Made by a program: the position numbers and the translations under genes. Shown here piece after piece: positions 25,783 through 34,624 of a DNA stretch of 64,000 nt. Every line of letters starts with the position of its first letter. The first letter of the stretch is position 1. The DNA is from Arcobacter suis CECT 7833. Its GTDB lineage: Bacteria > Campylobacterota > Campylobacteria > Campylobacterales > Arcobacteraceae. The stretch covers positions 2,170,001 through 2,234,000 of the forward strand of contig NZ_CP032100.1 of assembly GCF_003544815.1 (NCBI RefSeq), given 5' to 3'. Under the pieces are notes generated by a model. It did not search any database. It was given only the letters and a program-made list of their open reading frames with translations, and was not told where the DNA came from.

Positions 25783-26502
25783 TTAAGCCTCTTCTATTTC
25801 GTCTTCTTTATAAAGGATTCTTCCACAATGTGGACAATTAACAATCTCTTCTGCTTTAATAACTTCAGCATAAGTTTTATCATTAATTTTCATATAACAT
25901 CCATAACATGCTTGTTTTTTTACAGGAACAACAGCTGAGTCTTTTGCCCATCTTTTGATTTTTTCATAAAAAGTTAAAATTTTATTATCAAATTTCTCTA
26001 ATAATTCACTTCTTTCTTGATATACAACATTTCTTTCTTTGCTTATCTCTTCAATTGTAGTATCAACTGCAACTTGGATTTCTTTAATATCTTCTTCTTC
26101 TACAGCTAATTTTTCTTGTAACTCTTTTAAAGTCACTTCTTTATTTTTTGTAAGATTATCTAATCTATCAATTTCTTCATTAGCAAATGAAATTTGCTCT
26201 TTTGCAATTTCTTCTTCTAATTGTAAAGCTTTTAGCTCTTTTTCGTTATTAACATCTTTATTTTTTTTAGCGATGTTTTCTAACTTAGTTTTTAATTCTG
26301 CTAAGTGAATATTATTTTTTGTTCTTTTTGATTTTACATCATCTATTTCTAAATAAATAGAATTAATTGATGCTTTGATTGATGCTGCTGTTTCAACAAA
26401 TGTTGCTAACTTAGCTTTTTCATTTTCAATCTTTGGCTCAAACATACTAATTGCTGTATCAAATTTTGATAATTTGATTAAATCCTGTAAATACTTATTC
26501 AA
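25783..26502 (-). CDS. Coiled-coil protein with C-terminal C4 zinc ribbon
   Basis: The 239-residue product is a long coiled-coil hairpin (residues about 30-170) with a C-terminal zinc ribbon. 'CYGCYM' near residue 198 and 'CPHCGR' near residue 222 give a CxxC-CxxC pair. This is the widespread zf-RING_7/CT398-like family. Its function is unclear, but in Campylobacterota it is typically next to nif3, as here (8-base overlap with the next gene). A role in flagellar export or transcription has been suggested for relatives. Confidence 0.85.
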   Translation of the reverse strand: MNKYLQDLIKLSKFDTAISMFEPKIENEKAKLATFVETAASIKASINSIYLEIDDVKSKRTKNNIHLAELKTKLENIAKKNKDVNNEKELKALQLEEEIAKEQISFANEEIDRLDNLTKNKEVTLKELQEKLAVEEEDIKEIQVAVDTTIEEISKERNVVYQERSELLEKFDNKILTFYEKIKRWAKDSAVVPVKKQACYGCYMKINDKTYAEVIKAEEIVNCPHCGRILYKEDEIEEA

Positions 26503-27250
26503 CCGTTTCTCCTTCTATAAAAAACTCAAATGGATTTTTTGAAGCTGTTATTATAGCTTTTAATTTATTTTTTTTCAAATATTCTGAAAGAAGTCCCTCT
26601 AACAAGGTGTTGAAGTATCTTTCACTCTCATAGTGTCTTATATCAATAAGTGATAAACCTCGTGCTTTTGCTTCCATTGCATCATGATATTTTATATCAC
26701 CTGTCAAAAAACAATCAGCCTTAATTTCATCAATTAAAGACATTCCTGAACCTGTAACTATTGCTATTTTTTTAATAAAATCATTACACCTAACTGTATT
26801 TGTAGTTTTCAAATCTAACTTTGAAGATACATATTTTACTAAGTCCTCAAAGTTCATATTTACATCACAATAAGAGATAAATTCTTTTGAATTTTCTATT
26901 TTAAAGCCAAGAATCTCTTCAGCAACATATCTATTTAAATGTGTTTTATCAATATTTGTATGCATTGAAATTAAAGAAATATCTTTTTTGATTAATTCTT
27001 TTAATAACTTTGTACTATAAGTATCAAAATTTACTCTTTTTAAACCTGAAAAAATCAAAGGATGATGGGTAATGATTAAAGAGTTTTTTTCTACTCTTGA
27101 TAATAGTTCTTCATCTAAATCAATACTAATATAAATATTATTTATTTCATCATCAAATGAACCAACAAGAAGTCCAGCATTATCCCATTTTTCTTGAAGT
27201 TCAAAGGGTGATATTTCATTTAAAACATCATAGATTTCTTGTAGTTTCAA
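26495..27250 (-). CDS. Nif3-like dinuclear metal centre hexameric protein
   Basis: The 251-residue protein carries the NIF3/YbgI/DUF34 pattern: 'LQEKWDNAGLLVGSFDDEIN' at the start, 'LIITHHPLIFSGLKRVNFD' (metal-binding HH), 'SLISMHTNIDKTHLNRYVAE' (MHTN-D) and a C-terminal 'LIDIRHYESERYFNTLLEG' (H..E). These His/Asp/Glu residues bind two metals. The family has been linked to GTP cyclohydrolase-like chemistry and folate repair, with function unsettled. It is cotranscribed with the zinc-ribbon gene. Confidence 0.9.
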   Translation of the reverse strand: MKLQEIYDVLNEISPFELQEKWDNAGLLVGSFDDEINNIYISIDLDEELLSRVEKNSLIITHHPLIFSGLKRVNFDTYSTKLLKELIKKDISLISMHTNIDKTHLNRYVAEEILGFKIENSKEFISYCDVNMNFEDLVKYVSSKLDLKTTNTVRCNDFIKKIAIVTGSGMSLIDEIKADCFLTGDIKYHDAMEAKARGLSLIDIRHYESERYFNTLLEGLLSEYLKKNKLKAIITASKNPFEFFIEGETVE

Positions 27251-27259
27251 ATTTATCTC

Positions 27260-28198
27260 TTAAACAAATAATTCATGATGTTTTATTTTTAACTCTTCTA
27301 AAGCCTTTAAAGAAGAGGGACTTCCAATTCTAGCTAATCTAGCAGGTTCTTGCTCTTTGTATAACATAGCACAACCTTGAGCCAATTCTCGCACTTTTAG
27401 AATATAGTTTTGTCGCTCCGTTACAGAAATTGCTTTTCTTGCATCAAGTGTATTAAAAGCATGACTTGCTATCATACATTGGTCATATGCAGGAAGTGGT
27501 AAAGCTGCTTCTAAACAAGATTTGCACTCAGCAAAAGCATCATCAAAATGTTTAAATAACATTTCTGTATTTGCTACTTCAAAATTGTATGTAGAAAATT
27601 CATATTCGCTTTCTTTATGAACATCTCCATAAGTTGTTTTACCAAATTTATTTTCATTCCATACAATATCATAAACAGAATCAACACCTTGCAGGTACAT
27701 TGCAAGTCTTTCTGTTCCATATGTTATTTCAACAGCAACAGGATCACAAGCAAGACCTCCAACTTGTTGGAAATATGTAAATTGCGTAACTTCCATTCCA
27801 TCAAGCCACACTTCCCAACCAAGTCCCCAAGCTCCAAGAGTTGGTGATTCCCAGTTATCTTCAACAAATCTAATATCGTGTCTTGAAACGTCTAATCCTA
27901 AGAACTCTAAAGATTGTAAATATAAATCTTGAATATTATCTGGGCTTGGTTTTATTAACACTTGAAATTGGTAATAAGCACCTAATCTATTTGGATTTTC
28001 TCCATATCTTCCATCAGTTGGTCTTCTACTTGGTGCCACATAAGCTGTACTCCAAGGAGTTGAATCTAAACTTCTTAAAAGTGTTGCTGGATGAAAAGTT
28101 CCAGCACCAGCTGGAATATCATAAGGTTGAACAATATTACAACCTTGATTTGCCCAAAATTCTTGTAATTTTAATAGAATTTGTGAAAATGTAACCAT
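27260..28198 (-). CDS. glyQ: Glycyl-tRNA synthetase alpha subunit
   Basis: GlyQ is the catalytic alpha subunit of tetrameric glycyl-tRNA synthetase. The 312 residues include '[20 protein letters not shown]', '[14 protein letters not shown]', '[20 protein letters not shown]' and '[20 protein letters not shown]', all diagnostic. The beta subunit gene (glyS) is not in the window. It ends next to nif3 with a 9-base gap. Confidence 0.98.
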   Translation of the reverse strand: MVTFSQILLKLQEFWANQGCNIVQPYDIPAGAGTFHPATLLRSLDSTPWSTAYVAPSRRPTDGRYGENPNRLGAYYQFQVLIKPSPDNIQDLYLQSLEFLGLDVSRHDIRFVEDNWESPTLGAWGLGWEVWLDGMEVTQFTYFQQVGGLACDPVAVEITYGTERLAMYLQGVDSVYDIVWNENKFGKTTYGDVHKESEYEFSTYNFEVANTEMLFKHFDDAFAECKSCLEAALPLPAYDQCMIASHAFNTLDARKAISVTERQNYILKVRELAQGCAMLYKEQEPARLARIGSPSSLKALEELKIKHHELFV

Positions 28199-28432
28199 TT
28201 ATTTAATTCCTAACTCTTTATTTATTTTATCTTTATCAAAACCACAAATCCATACATTTCCTATTAAAACTACAGGTGCTCCTGTACATTTGTGCTTTTG
28301 ACAATCTTTTAATGCTTCTTTATTTTTTGATAAATCTATGAGGTTATATTTTATCTTTTTAGTTTTTAAGTAAGTACTAGCCTCTTTGCACCATTTACAA
28401 TTTGGTAGTGTAAACAGTGCAACAGGTTTCAT
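28199..28432 (-). CDS. Glutaredoxin-like protein
   Basis: The 77-residue thioredoxin-fold protein has a CKWC redox motif at residues 12-15, a cis-Pro in 'CTGAPVVLI', and an acidic C-terminal helix. It fits a short glutaredoxin/NrdH-type thiol oxidoreductase. It lies between purE and glyQ with no spacing on either side (1-base overlap with purE and adjacency to glyQ). Confidence 0.85.
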   Translation of the reverse strand: MKPVALFTLPNCKWCKEASTYLKTKKIKYNLIDLSKNKEALKDCQKHKCTGAPVVLIGNVWICGFDKDKINKELGIK

Positions 28433-28926
28433 TATAAAATTACTTCTATATCTTTAGAATCTGTTTCAACAGCTTTAGCTTTTACAATTCTATCTTCTTT
28501 TAATTTTATAGCTAACTCTTTATCAGTAATTGCTAAAATTTGCATAGCAAGATATGCTGCATTTATAGCTCCAGCTTTTCCAAGTGCAACAGTAGCAACT
28601 GGCATTCCAGCTGGCATTTGAACAGTTGAAAGCATAGCATCCATACCATCCATTGCACCACCTTTCATAGGAACTCCAATAATCGGTTTAGTTGTTGCTG
28701 CTGCTAATGCACCGGCTAAATGAGCAGCCATTCCTGCAGCTGCAATAAATGCAATTGCTCCTTTTTCTTCAGCTTCTTTTACATAATCTTTTGTTCTTTC
28801 TGGACTTCTGTGAGCTGATGAAATTATCATCTCATATTTAACGTTAAATTTTTCAAATGTATCAGAACAATTTTTCATAATTTCATAATCAGATTTACTA
28901 CCCATAATTATAGATACGAAATTCAT
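28432..28926 (-). CDS. purE: N5-carboxyaminoimidazole ribonucleotide mutase PurE
   Basis: PurE interconverts N5-CAIR and CAIR in purine synthesis. The 164-residue protein has 'IIMGSKSDYEIMKNCSDTFE', 'SSAHRSPERTKDYVKEAEEK' (the conserved SAHR-P), 'AAAGMAAHLAGALAA' and 'TVQMPAGMPVATVALGKAGA'. It matches class I PurE. It is the first gene of the purE-grx-glyQ run, 38 bases after the glycosyltransferase gene end. Confidence 0.97.
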   Translation of the reverse strand: MNFVSIIMGSKSDYEIMKNCSDTFEKFNVKYEMIISSAHRSPERTKDYVKEAEEKGAIAFIAAAGMAAHLAGALAAATTKPIIGVPMKGGAMDGMDAMLSTVQMPAGMPVATVALGKAGAINAAYLAMQILAITDKELAIKLKEDRIVKAKAVETDSKDIEVIL

Positions 28927-28964
28927 TATTAATCCTTTTTGTATTTTTTTAAGCCTAGATTATA

Positions 28965-30227
28965 TCAAAAAGTATCTAATAGTTTTATAATCCTATTTAC
29001 TTTTAATTTATTCCACGATTCAAATTTATTTATAGTTAAACTATCATTTTCATAAACAAATTTTGATAAATTTTTTGATTTATCTTTTATTAAAATTGGT
29101 TTTATATATTTGTAATATTTGATTTTTTTTAAATAATTATTATCTGTAAAAATTGTAATTGTAGGTATCATAAACGCATCACTTATATGATATGTTGAAG
29201 TATCTGCTGTAATAATTTTATCCATTGATGAAATTATATACATAAAATCGTTTAAATTTTTTGACTCTTTTGTTAAATCTATAAATCTATCATCTTTTAT
29301 TTTTGAGTCAATTAAAAGTGTTGAGATTATCATATAATCATCAGCTTTTAATAAAAGCTCTTTCAAAATATCAACAGCTATAGTTTGAGGAATTGACTTA
29401 TTTATATTTGCAGAATATGGATGAAATAATAGTAATTTGCCTTTTGATTTCAAATCAATAAGTTTATTTTTTAAGCTATCTTGAACTTTATAATTTGAAA
29501 GATTTAGTTGATTATATTTTTCATTATCAGCTATTTTTTCATAATCTATTCCAAATCTAAAAAGCCAAGCATCAACATAATTTAAAAAATCTAATCCAAA
29601 AAAGTTTATTGATAAACTATTATCTATAAAATAATCATATTCACATAATTTTTTTACAGTTATGCTTAATGGCAAAATATTATTTATATATTCTTGAGTT
29701 TGATATATTTGTTTTTCTCTTGTATAATAACTGTTGTTTGAAGCATTTAAATAAATATCAAATTTGATATTTTTATAAATTTGTTTTAGTTTTTTATGTA
29801 ATATTCTCAAAGCTGTACATGAAGACACCACTTGACTTATACTAAAACCAAGACCACCTATAATTGCAACGGTTACTTCATCTTTTTGAATATTTTTTAA
29901 TTGTTTATAAACATTTACTTTTTTTATATCTTGGCAAGTTACTTTAGTAGAATTTTCTTTGTTATTATATTCATCCACATTTGTGATTCCTAATTCAATA
30001 GGAAAATTTTCTAAAGTTCTTATTTTCTCGTCATTAAAGACTTTAGCGAAATATTTATCTTTATCAACTTTGCTAAATATTTCTCTTAAATCTTTAAAAT
30101 CATCATTGGTACTAACATATAAAGTTTCATTTTCTAAGTTTGATGGTTCTTTAAATTTAAAATAATTAACCATTGTTCCATCAGTAGTTTTAATATTTAT
30201 ATTTTGAGTAACCCTAAAAAATATCAT
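28965..30227 (-). CDS. GT9-like (heptosyltransferase-type) glycosyltransferase, target unknown
   Basis: The 420-residue protein has no signal peptide. The C-terminal half looks like a GT-B donor domain of the ADP-heptose type: 'LLLFHPYSANINKSIPQTIA', then 'FMYIISSMDKIITADTSTYH', which corresponds to the 'LI..AD....DTG..HLA' motif, and 'ISDAFMIPTITIFT'. The N-terminal half starts with a beta-rich 'TTDGTMVNYFKFKEP' piece. The usual heptosyltransferase gene context is missing, since U32 and purE are the neighbours. It might glycosylate a protein or lipid. Confidence 0.7.
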   Translation of the reverse strand: MIFFRVTQNINIKTTDGTMVNYFKFKEPSNLENETLYVSTNDDFKDLREIFSKVDKDKYFAKVFNDEKIRTLENFPIELGITNVDEYNNKENSTKVTCQDIKKVNVYKQLKNIQKDEVTVAIIGGLGFSISQVVSSCTALRILHKKLKQIYKNIKFDIYLNASNNSYYTREKQIYQTQEYINNILPLSITVKKLCEYDYFIDNSLSINFFGLDFLNYVDAWLFRFGIDYEKIADNEKYNQLNLSNYKVQDSLKNKLIDLKSKGKLLLFHPYSANINKSIPQTIAVDILKELLLKADDYMIISTLLIDSKIKDDRFIDLTKESKNLNDFMYIISSMDKIITADTSTYHISDAFMIPTITIFTDNNYLKKIKYYKYIKPILIKDKSKNLSKFVYENDSLTINKFESWNKLKVNRIIKLLDTF

Positions 30228-30242
30228 CTATTTTATCTGTTC

Positions 30243-31532
30243 TTATTCAACAATAGTTCCATCAATATTTTCAATTCTAAACATTGTTAGATATGGAAGT
30301 TTCCCTGGAAGTTTGATTTTATTTACATTTCCACTATGAACTGATTCTAACTCTTTGTTTGTTTCAGTTAATATTTTTTTGAAATTAATATAATAAATTC
30401 CATCTTTTTTAAATATTTTTCCAATTTCATTTTCACATTCAACTAACTCTTCACCCATTGGAGTAAAAATTTCAACATCTTCATTTGCATAAACTTTATA
30501 TTTGCATAAGAAATGTTCTTCATCTTGTGTTACAAGTCCAGTTACTTCGTAAGAACCTTTGCTTAAAGCATAGTCATGATTTTGTGAATCTGTTTTTTCA
30601 AATGGTCTATGAATTAAATAAGCATCTGTAAAACCTCTATTTTTTGTTGTATAAAGTTCTCTTTGATATTTATCTGCCTCAAATTTACCATCATAATAAT
30701 CATCAATTGCATTTCTATAGGCTTTTGCAGTAACTGCCGCATAATATGGTGATTTAGTTCTTCCTTCAATTTTAAGTGAATCTACAGCTCCTGAATCAAG
30801 TATTTCTTTTATATGTGAAGCTAAGTTCATATCTTTTGAATTAAAGATATAAGTTCCAACACCTGGTTCTTCTTCTAATCTAAATAATGTGCTATGGTCT
30901 TCATTTGCAGCATATAAAGTATATTCAAATCTACAGTCATTTGCGCAAGATCCTCTATTTGGAACTCTTCCCATTTGAACAGCACTTACTAAACAACGTC
31001 CTGAATATGCAAAACACATAGAACCATGAACAAATATTTCTATTTCCATATCAGGTAAATGTTTTTTAATTTCAACAACATCTTTTAATGAAATTTCTCT
31101 AGCAACAACAATTCTTTTTACTCCCATGTCCCAAAAAACTTGGGCATCAAGATAGTTTAAAACATTTGCTTGAGTTGAAAGATGAATATCAATTTGAGGT
31201 GCAATTTCTCGACAAAGTTTTACAACTCCAGGAGCTGCAACTATAAATGCATCTGGTTCAAGTGCTGCCATTGTTGCAATATGTTTTTTTAATAATTCAA
31301 TTTGAGAATTAAAAGGAAAACCATTTATTGTAGCATATACTTTTTTGCCTCTTGCATGAGCATAATCTATTCCTTCTTTAAATGTCTCAAATGTGAACTC
31401 TTTTCCAGCTCTAATTCTTAAACTAAAGTGACTAACTCCTGCATATACAGCATCTGCGCCATATTTAATAGCTATTTTTAATTTTTCTAAATTTCCAGCA
31501 GGTGATAATAACTCTACTTTTTGATTATTCAT
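30243..31532 (-). CDS. U32 peptidase-family protein (YegQ/TrhP type)
   Basis: The 429-residue protein begins 'KVELLSPAGNLEKLKIAIKY', the canonical U32 start, and has 'AYSGRCLVSAVQMGRVPNRG' followed by 'SCANDCRFEY', where the Cys residues match those of the family. It resembles YegQ/TrhP, implicated in prephenate-dependent tRNA 5-hydroxyuridine formation. Despite the name, peptidase activity is not established for this subgroup. It is 15 bases upstream of the glycosyltransferase gene on the same strand. Confidence 0.88.
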   Translation of the reverse strand: MNNQKVELLSPAGNLEKLKIAIKYGADAVYAGVSHFSLRIRAGKEFTFETFKEGIDYAHARGKKVYATINGFPFNSQIELLKKHIATMAALEPDAFIVAAPGVVKLCREIAPQIDIHLSTQANVLNYLDAQVFWDMGVKRIVVAREISLKDVVEIKKHLPDMEIEIFVHGSMCFAYSGRCLVSAVQMGRVPNRGSCANDCRFEYTLYAANEDHSTLFRLEEEPGVGTYIFNSKDMNLASHIKEILDSGAVDSLKIEGRTKSPYYAAVTAKAYRNAIDDYYDGKFEADKYQRELYTTKNRGFTDAYLIHRPFEKTDSQNHDYALSKGSYEVTGLVTQDEEHFLCKYKVYANEDVEIFTPMGEELVECENEIGKIFKKDGIYYINFKKILTETNKELESVHSGNVNKIKLPGKLPYLTMFRIENIDGTIVE

Positions 31533-31650
31533 ATAATTCCTTTAAACACTTTTTAATATTATTTTATTTTTTTGATTGGCATTATATCTATTTTTAAATA
31601 AATATAAAAGAGGATAGTTTTACTCTTTTTTTTGTGTAGTTTTTATTTTA

Positions 31651-31670
31651 GGAAAGCTTAAAAGCTTTCC
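31651..31670. repeat. Perfect inverted repeat over the chemoreceptor stop codon
   Basis: GGAAAGCTT and AAGCTTTCC form a 9-bp perfect inverted repeat with a 2-base centre around 31651-31670, covering the last codons and the stop of the chemoreceptor gene. A second weaker hairpin with an AGAG stem lies at about 31607-31632. Together they may terminate or stabilise the receptor mRNA. Confidence 0.45.
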
Positions 31671-34558
31671 CATTCATCATCCTCTTTTTTTTGTGTAGTT
31701 ACTTGATTATTTGAAGTTAGATGAGTATTTTCACGTTTATTTTCAACAAAACTTTTTGAACTTTCAGTTTTTACTGTTGTTTGAGTTTTATGTGATGAAC
31801 TTACTTCTGAAATAGTTTTTTTAGCAACGTTATCTTTTTTTAATTGGTCTAGAAATTTAAATACATTTATTGTTGAATTATCTAATTTTTGAGATAAATT
31901 ATTTAAAACATCTTTATCAGATATTTCTCTACAATCTTCATTTATATAATCTTGTACACTATTATGTACTATTTCATGATTCAGTTTTAACTGTTTCCAA
32001 TTTTCTGTTTTTGTAAATGATTTTCCTAAATTTTCTTCTTCAACTAACCATTTTCCTAAATCACACTCTGTTGGTTTAGTAACGCTCCAAGCAACTTTTG
32101 TTTTACCAACTTTTTCAAAGTTAGTTAATTTAAATCGTATATGATCATTTTTTAATTTAGAAATTTTGAATACTAAATCAATATCTTCAATTTCTTCTTT
32201 TGTAGCTTCTTTAAATTTTGCTCTGTCAGCGATTTTTAGTAAATTCTCTGACAATATAGTAACTTCATTTGCTAATTCGCTTATTATTGTTGCTGAATTC
32301 GCATTAACTTGAGTAGCTTGGTCAAGTTTATTGATAGTATCATTTATTTGAATAATACCTCTTTCTTCTTCTCTACTACCTTGAGAAACATCTTCTATTA
32401 AACCTATTGTTTCATTGATTTTAGAATTTAAAGTTGCATATCCACCAATCATTTCATTTGCAATTGATTTACCCTCATTTGCTTTTGAAGTTGCAATTTG
32501 AACAATATTTTTAATCTCTTTTGCTGCATCAGCACTTCTATTTGCAAGATTTCGCACTTCTGCTGCAACTACTGCAAATCCTTTTCCTGCTTCTCCTGCC
32601 GTTGCCGCTTCTACTGCTGCATTTAGCGAAAGAATATTTGTTTGGAAAGCAATTTGATCAATAACTGTAATTGCATCATTAATTGATTTTACTTGTTGGT
32701 CTATATCATCCATAGCTTTTGTTGTTTTAGATGCTAATATTTCACCCTCTTTTGAAGAGACTTGAAGTTGTGATGCTAAAGATGACATTTGATGAACTTT
32801 TTGAACACTTGATTTTACAATTGAAGTAATCTCTTCAACTGCTGCTGCTGTTTCTTCTAAAGATGCTGCTTGTTCATTTGCCGATGCAGATAATTTATTT
32901 GCTGCACTTGATAAAACATTTGTATCATCATTTAATTTTCTACCACTTGTTACAATCATTGATAAAAATTCCGAAACTGTAACTCCAATTAATTGTGTAC
33001 TTGCAGCTAAAGAAGATATTATTCCATTAACTTTTGAAGTTTCGATTTTTGAATCAGTAAGGTTAAAATTAGAGTTTCCATACTCAATTAAAACATTGTT
33101 TAAATTTACTAAATTTTCATTTGTTCTTTCAATCATTGAATTAATAGAATCTCTTAGTTTTTTGATTTGTGGATTTGAAGATGTTTTTTCAATTTTATAT
33201 ACATAAAATCCATTTATAACTTTTTCAATAACTTCATCAACATTTGCAATTACTTTTGAGTCTTCTTCATATCCAACTCTTAATTTATTAATATAGCCAT
33301 TGAAACTATCAACTAATTTACCGATTTCATCATTTGATTTTTTCTCAATTCTATCAGCTTGATTAGTTCCTTCACTTATATCAATAATTGCATTATTTAA
33401 ATTTTCTAATGGTTTTATTATCGCTTGTTTTATAAAATAATTATAAACTAAATAAACAATCATAATTGAGAATAATGAAAAAATTAAAATACTAATTACA
33501 ATTTTAGAAATCTCTTCATTAATATTTTTTTCCATTAAAGTAACTTCATTTTCTATATCATCAACATAAGCACCTGTTCCAATTATCCAATCCCAAGGTT
33601 CAAACTTTTGAACATAAGAGAATTTCTCTTTTGGATCATTTTTCTTTTCTGGTTTATCCCACCAATATTTTACTAATCCACCAGCCTTATTTTCATTTGA
33701 AATTTTTGCCATTTCAACAAATAATTTTTTACCTTTAGCATCAACATTTGCAGATAAATCTTTACCATCTAAATGTTTACTAACAGGATGCATAATCATT
33801 TTTGGACTTGAATCATTTATCCAAAAATAGTCATTATTTGCATATCTCATTTCACTAATTGTTTTTAAAGCTTCAGCTTGCATTTTAGAAGTTACATCGT
33901 CAACATATTCTCCTGTTCCAATAACCCAATTATATGGTTTAAACAGTTTTACAAATGATACTTTTAATTGAGGTGCTTCAAATCCTGGTTTTGGCCAAAC
34001 GTAATCAACAAAACCCTCTGAATTATTTTTTGCAACTGTTGAAAACTCTTTGAATATTTGTTTTCCACCCTTATCTTTAAAGTCAACTAAATCTTTACCA
34101 TTCATTTCAGGTTTAATTGGATGTACAATCATCACAGAATTTGTATCATTAATCCAAAAATATCCACTACTTCCATATCTTGTAGCATCAACAATTGATT
34201 TTAATCTTTGTTTTATTGCTTCTTCTGGAAGAGTACCTTTTAACTTCTCATATTCAGCTTCTAAAATTGAAAATAAGAAATTTGTTTGTAATTTTAATTG
34301 CTCTTGAACTTCAACTTTGATTTTATCAATTGATGTTCTGTTGTGATAAGCTTCAACTGTTTTAACAGCTAATGAAACATAGTTTTTAAGCTCAAGTTCT
34401 TTTTTAGCATAAGCCTCATTTTTAAAATTTTCAATATTTTTATTTGAAAACTTTTTTATTGAATAAATAGAATCAACAGCAATTGCAATTGACACTATCA
34501 TAATAGTAATCAAAGAAAGAAGTAAAATCTTACCTTTAATAGATATGTCTTTGAACAT
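31658..34558 (-). CDS. Chemoreceptor with tandem Cache domains, CZB domain and C-terminal EWESF pentapeptide
   Basis: This 966-residue transducer has a membrane helix near residues 8-30, two sCache_2-type modules (each with a 'YFWINDTNSVMIVHP'-like strand and 'NWVIGTGEYVDDV'-like end), a second membrane helix near 347-370, HAMP, and the signalling domain with '[19 protein letters not shown]'. The C-terminus has a CZB zinc-binding domain (His806, Cys832, His861, His865). Then comes a 45-residue Ser/Thr/Lys-rich linker and EWESF at 962-966, like the NWETF pentapeptide that tethers CheR and CheB in enterobacterial receptors. It likely senses small carboxylates, with a zinc input. It has its own promoter at 34591-34620. 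Confidence 0.94.
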   Translation of the reverse strand: MFKDISIKGKILLLSLITIMIVSIAIAVDSIYSIKKFSNKNIENFKNEAYAKKELELKNYVSLAVKTVEAYHNRTSIDKIKVEVQEQLKLQTNFLFSILEAEYEKLKGTLPEEAIKQRLKSIVDATRYGSSGYFWINDTNSVMIVHPIKPEMNGKDLVDFKDKGGKQIFKEFSTVAKNNSEGFVDYVWPKPGFEAPQLKVSFVKLFKPYNWVIGTGEYVDDVTSKMQAEALKTISEMRYANNDYFWINDSSPKMIMHPVSKHLDGKDLSANVDAKGKKLFVEMAKISNENKAGGLVKYWWDKPEKKNDPKEKFSYVQKFEPWDWIIGTGAYVDDIENEVTLMEKNINEEISKIVISILIFSLFSIMIVYLVYNYFIKQAIIKPLENLNNAIIDISEGTNQADRIEKKSNDEIGKLVDSFNGYINKLRVGYEEDSKVIANVDEVIEKVINGFYVYKIEKTSSNPQIKKLRDSINSMIERTNENLVNLNNVLIEYGNSNFNLTDSKIETSKVNGIISSLAASTQLIGVTVSEFLSMIVTSGRKLNDDTNVLSSAANKLSASANEQAASLEETAAAVEEITSIVKSSVQKVHQMSSLASQLQVSSKEGEILASKTTKAMDDIDQQVKSINDAITVIDQIAFQTNILSLNAAVEAATAGEAGKGFAVVAAEVRNLANRSADAAKEIKNIVQIATSKANEGKSIANEMIGGYATLNSKINETIGLIEDVSQGSREEERGIIQINDTINKLDQATQVNANSATIISELANEVTILSENLLKIADRAKFKEATKEEIEDIDLVFKISKLKNDHIRFKLTNFEKVGKTKVAWSVTKPTECDLGKWLVEEENLGKSFTKTENWKQLKLNHEIVHNSVQDYINEDCREISDKDVLNNLSQKLDNSTINVFKFLDQLKKDNVAKKTISEVSSSHKTQTTVKTESSKSFVENKRENTHLTSNNQVTTQKKEDDEWESF

Positions 34559-34590
34559 ATAACTCTCTCCTAAGCTTTATAGATTCTTAT

Positions 34591-34620
34591 ATAATATCCT
34601 TTGTAGGGCTAATTTGTCAA
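34591..34620 (-). promoter_or_regulatory. Sigma-70 promoter of the CZB chemoreceptor gene
   Basis: On the minus strand TTGACA (34620 to 34615) is followed by 18 bases and TATTAT (34596 to 34591). This is the best complete sigma-70 promoter in the window. Transcription would begin about 27 bases before the ATG at 34558. It lies just upstream of recN's stop (34625) so the gene has an independent start. Confidence 0.65.
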
Positions 34621-34624
34621 GTAT

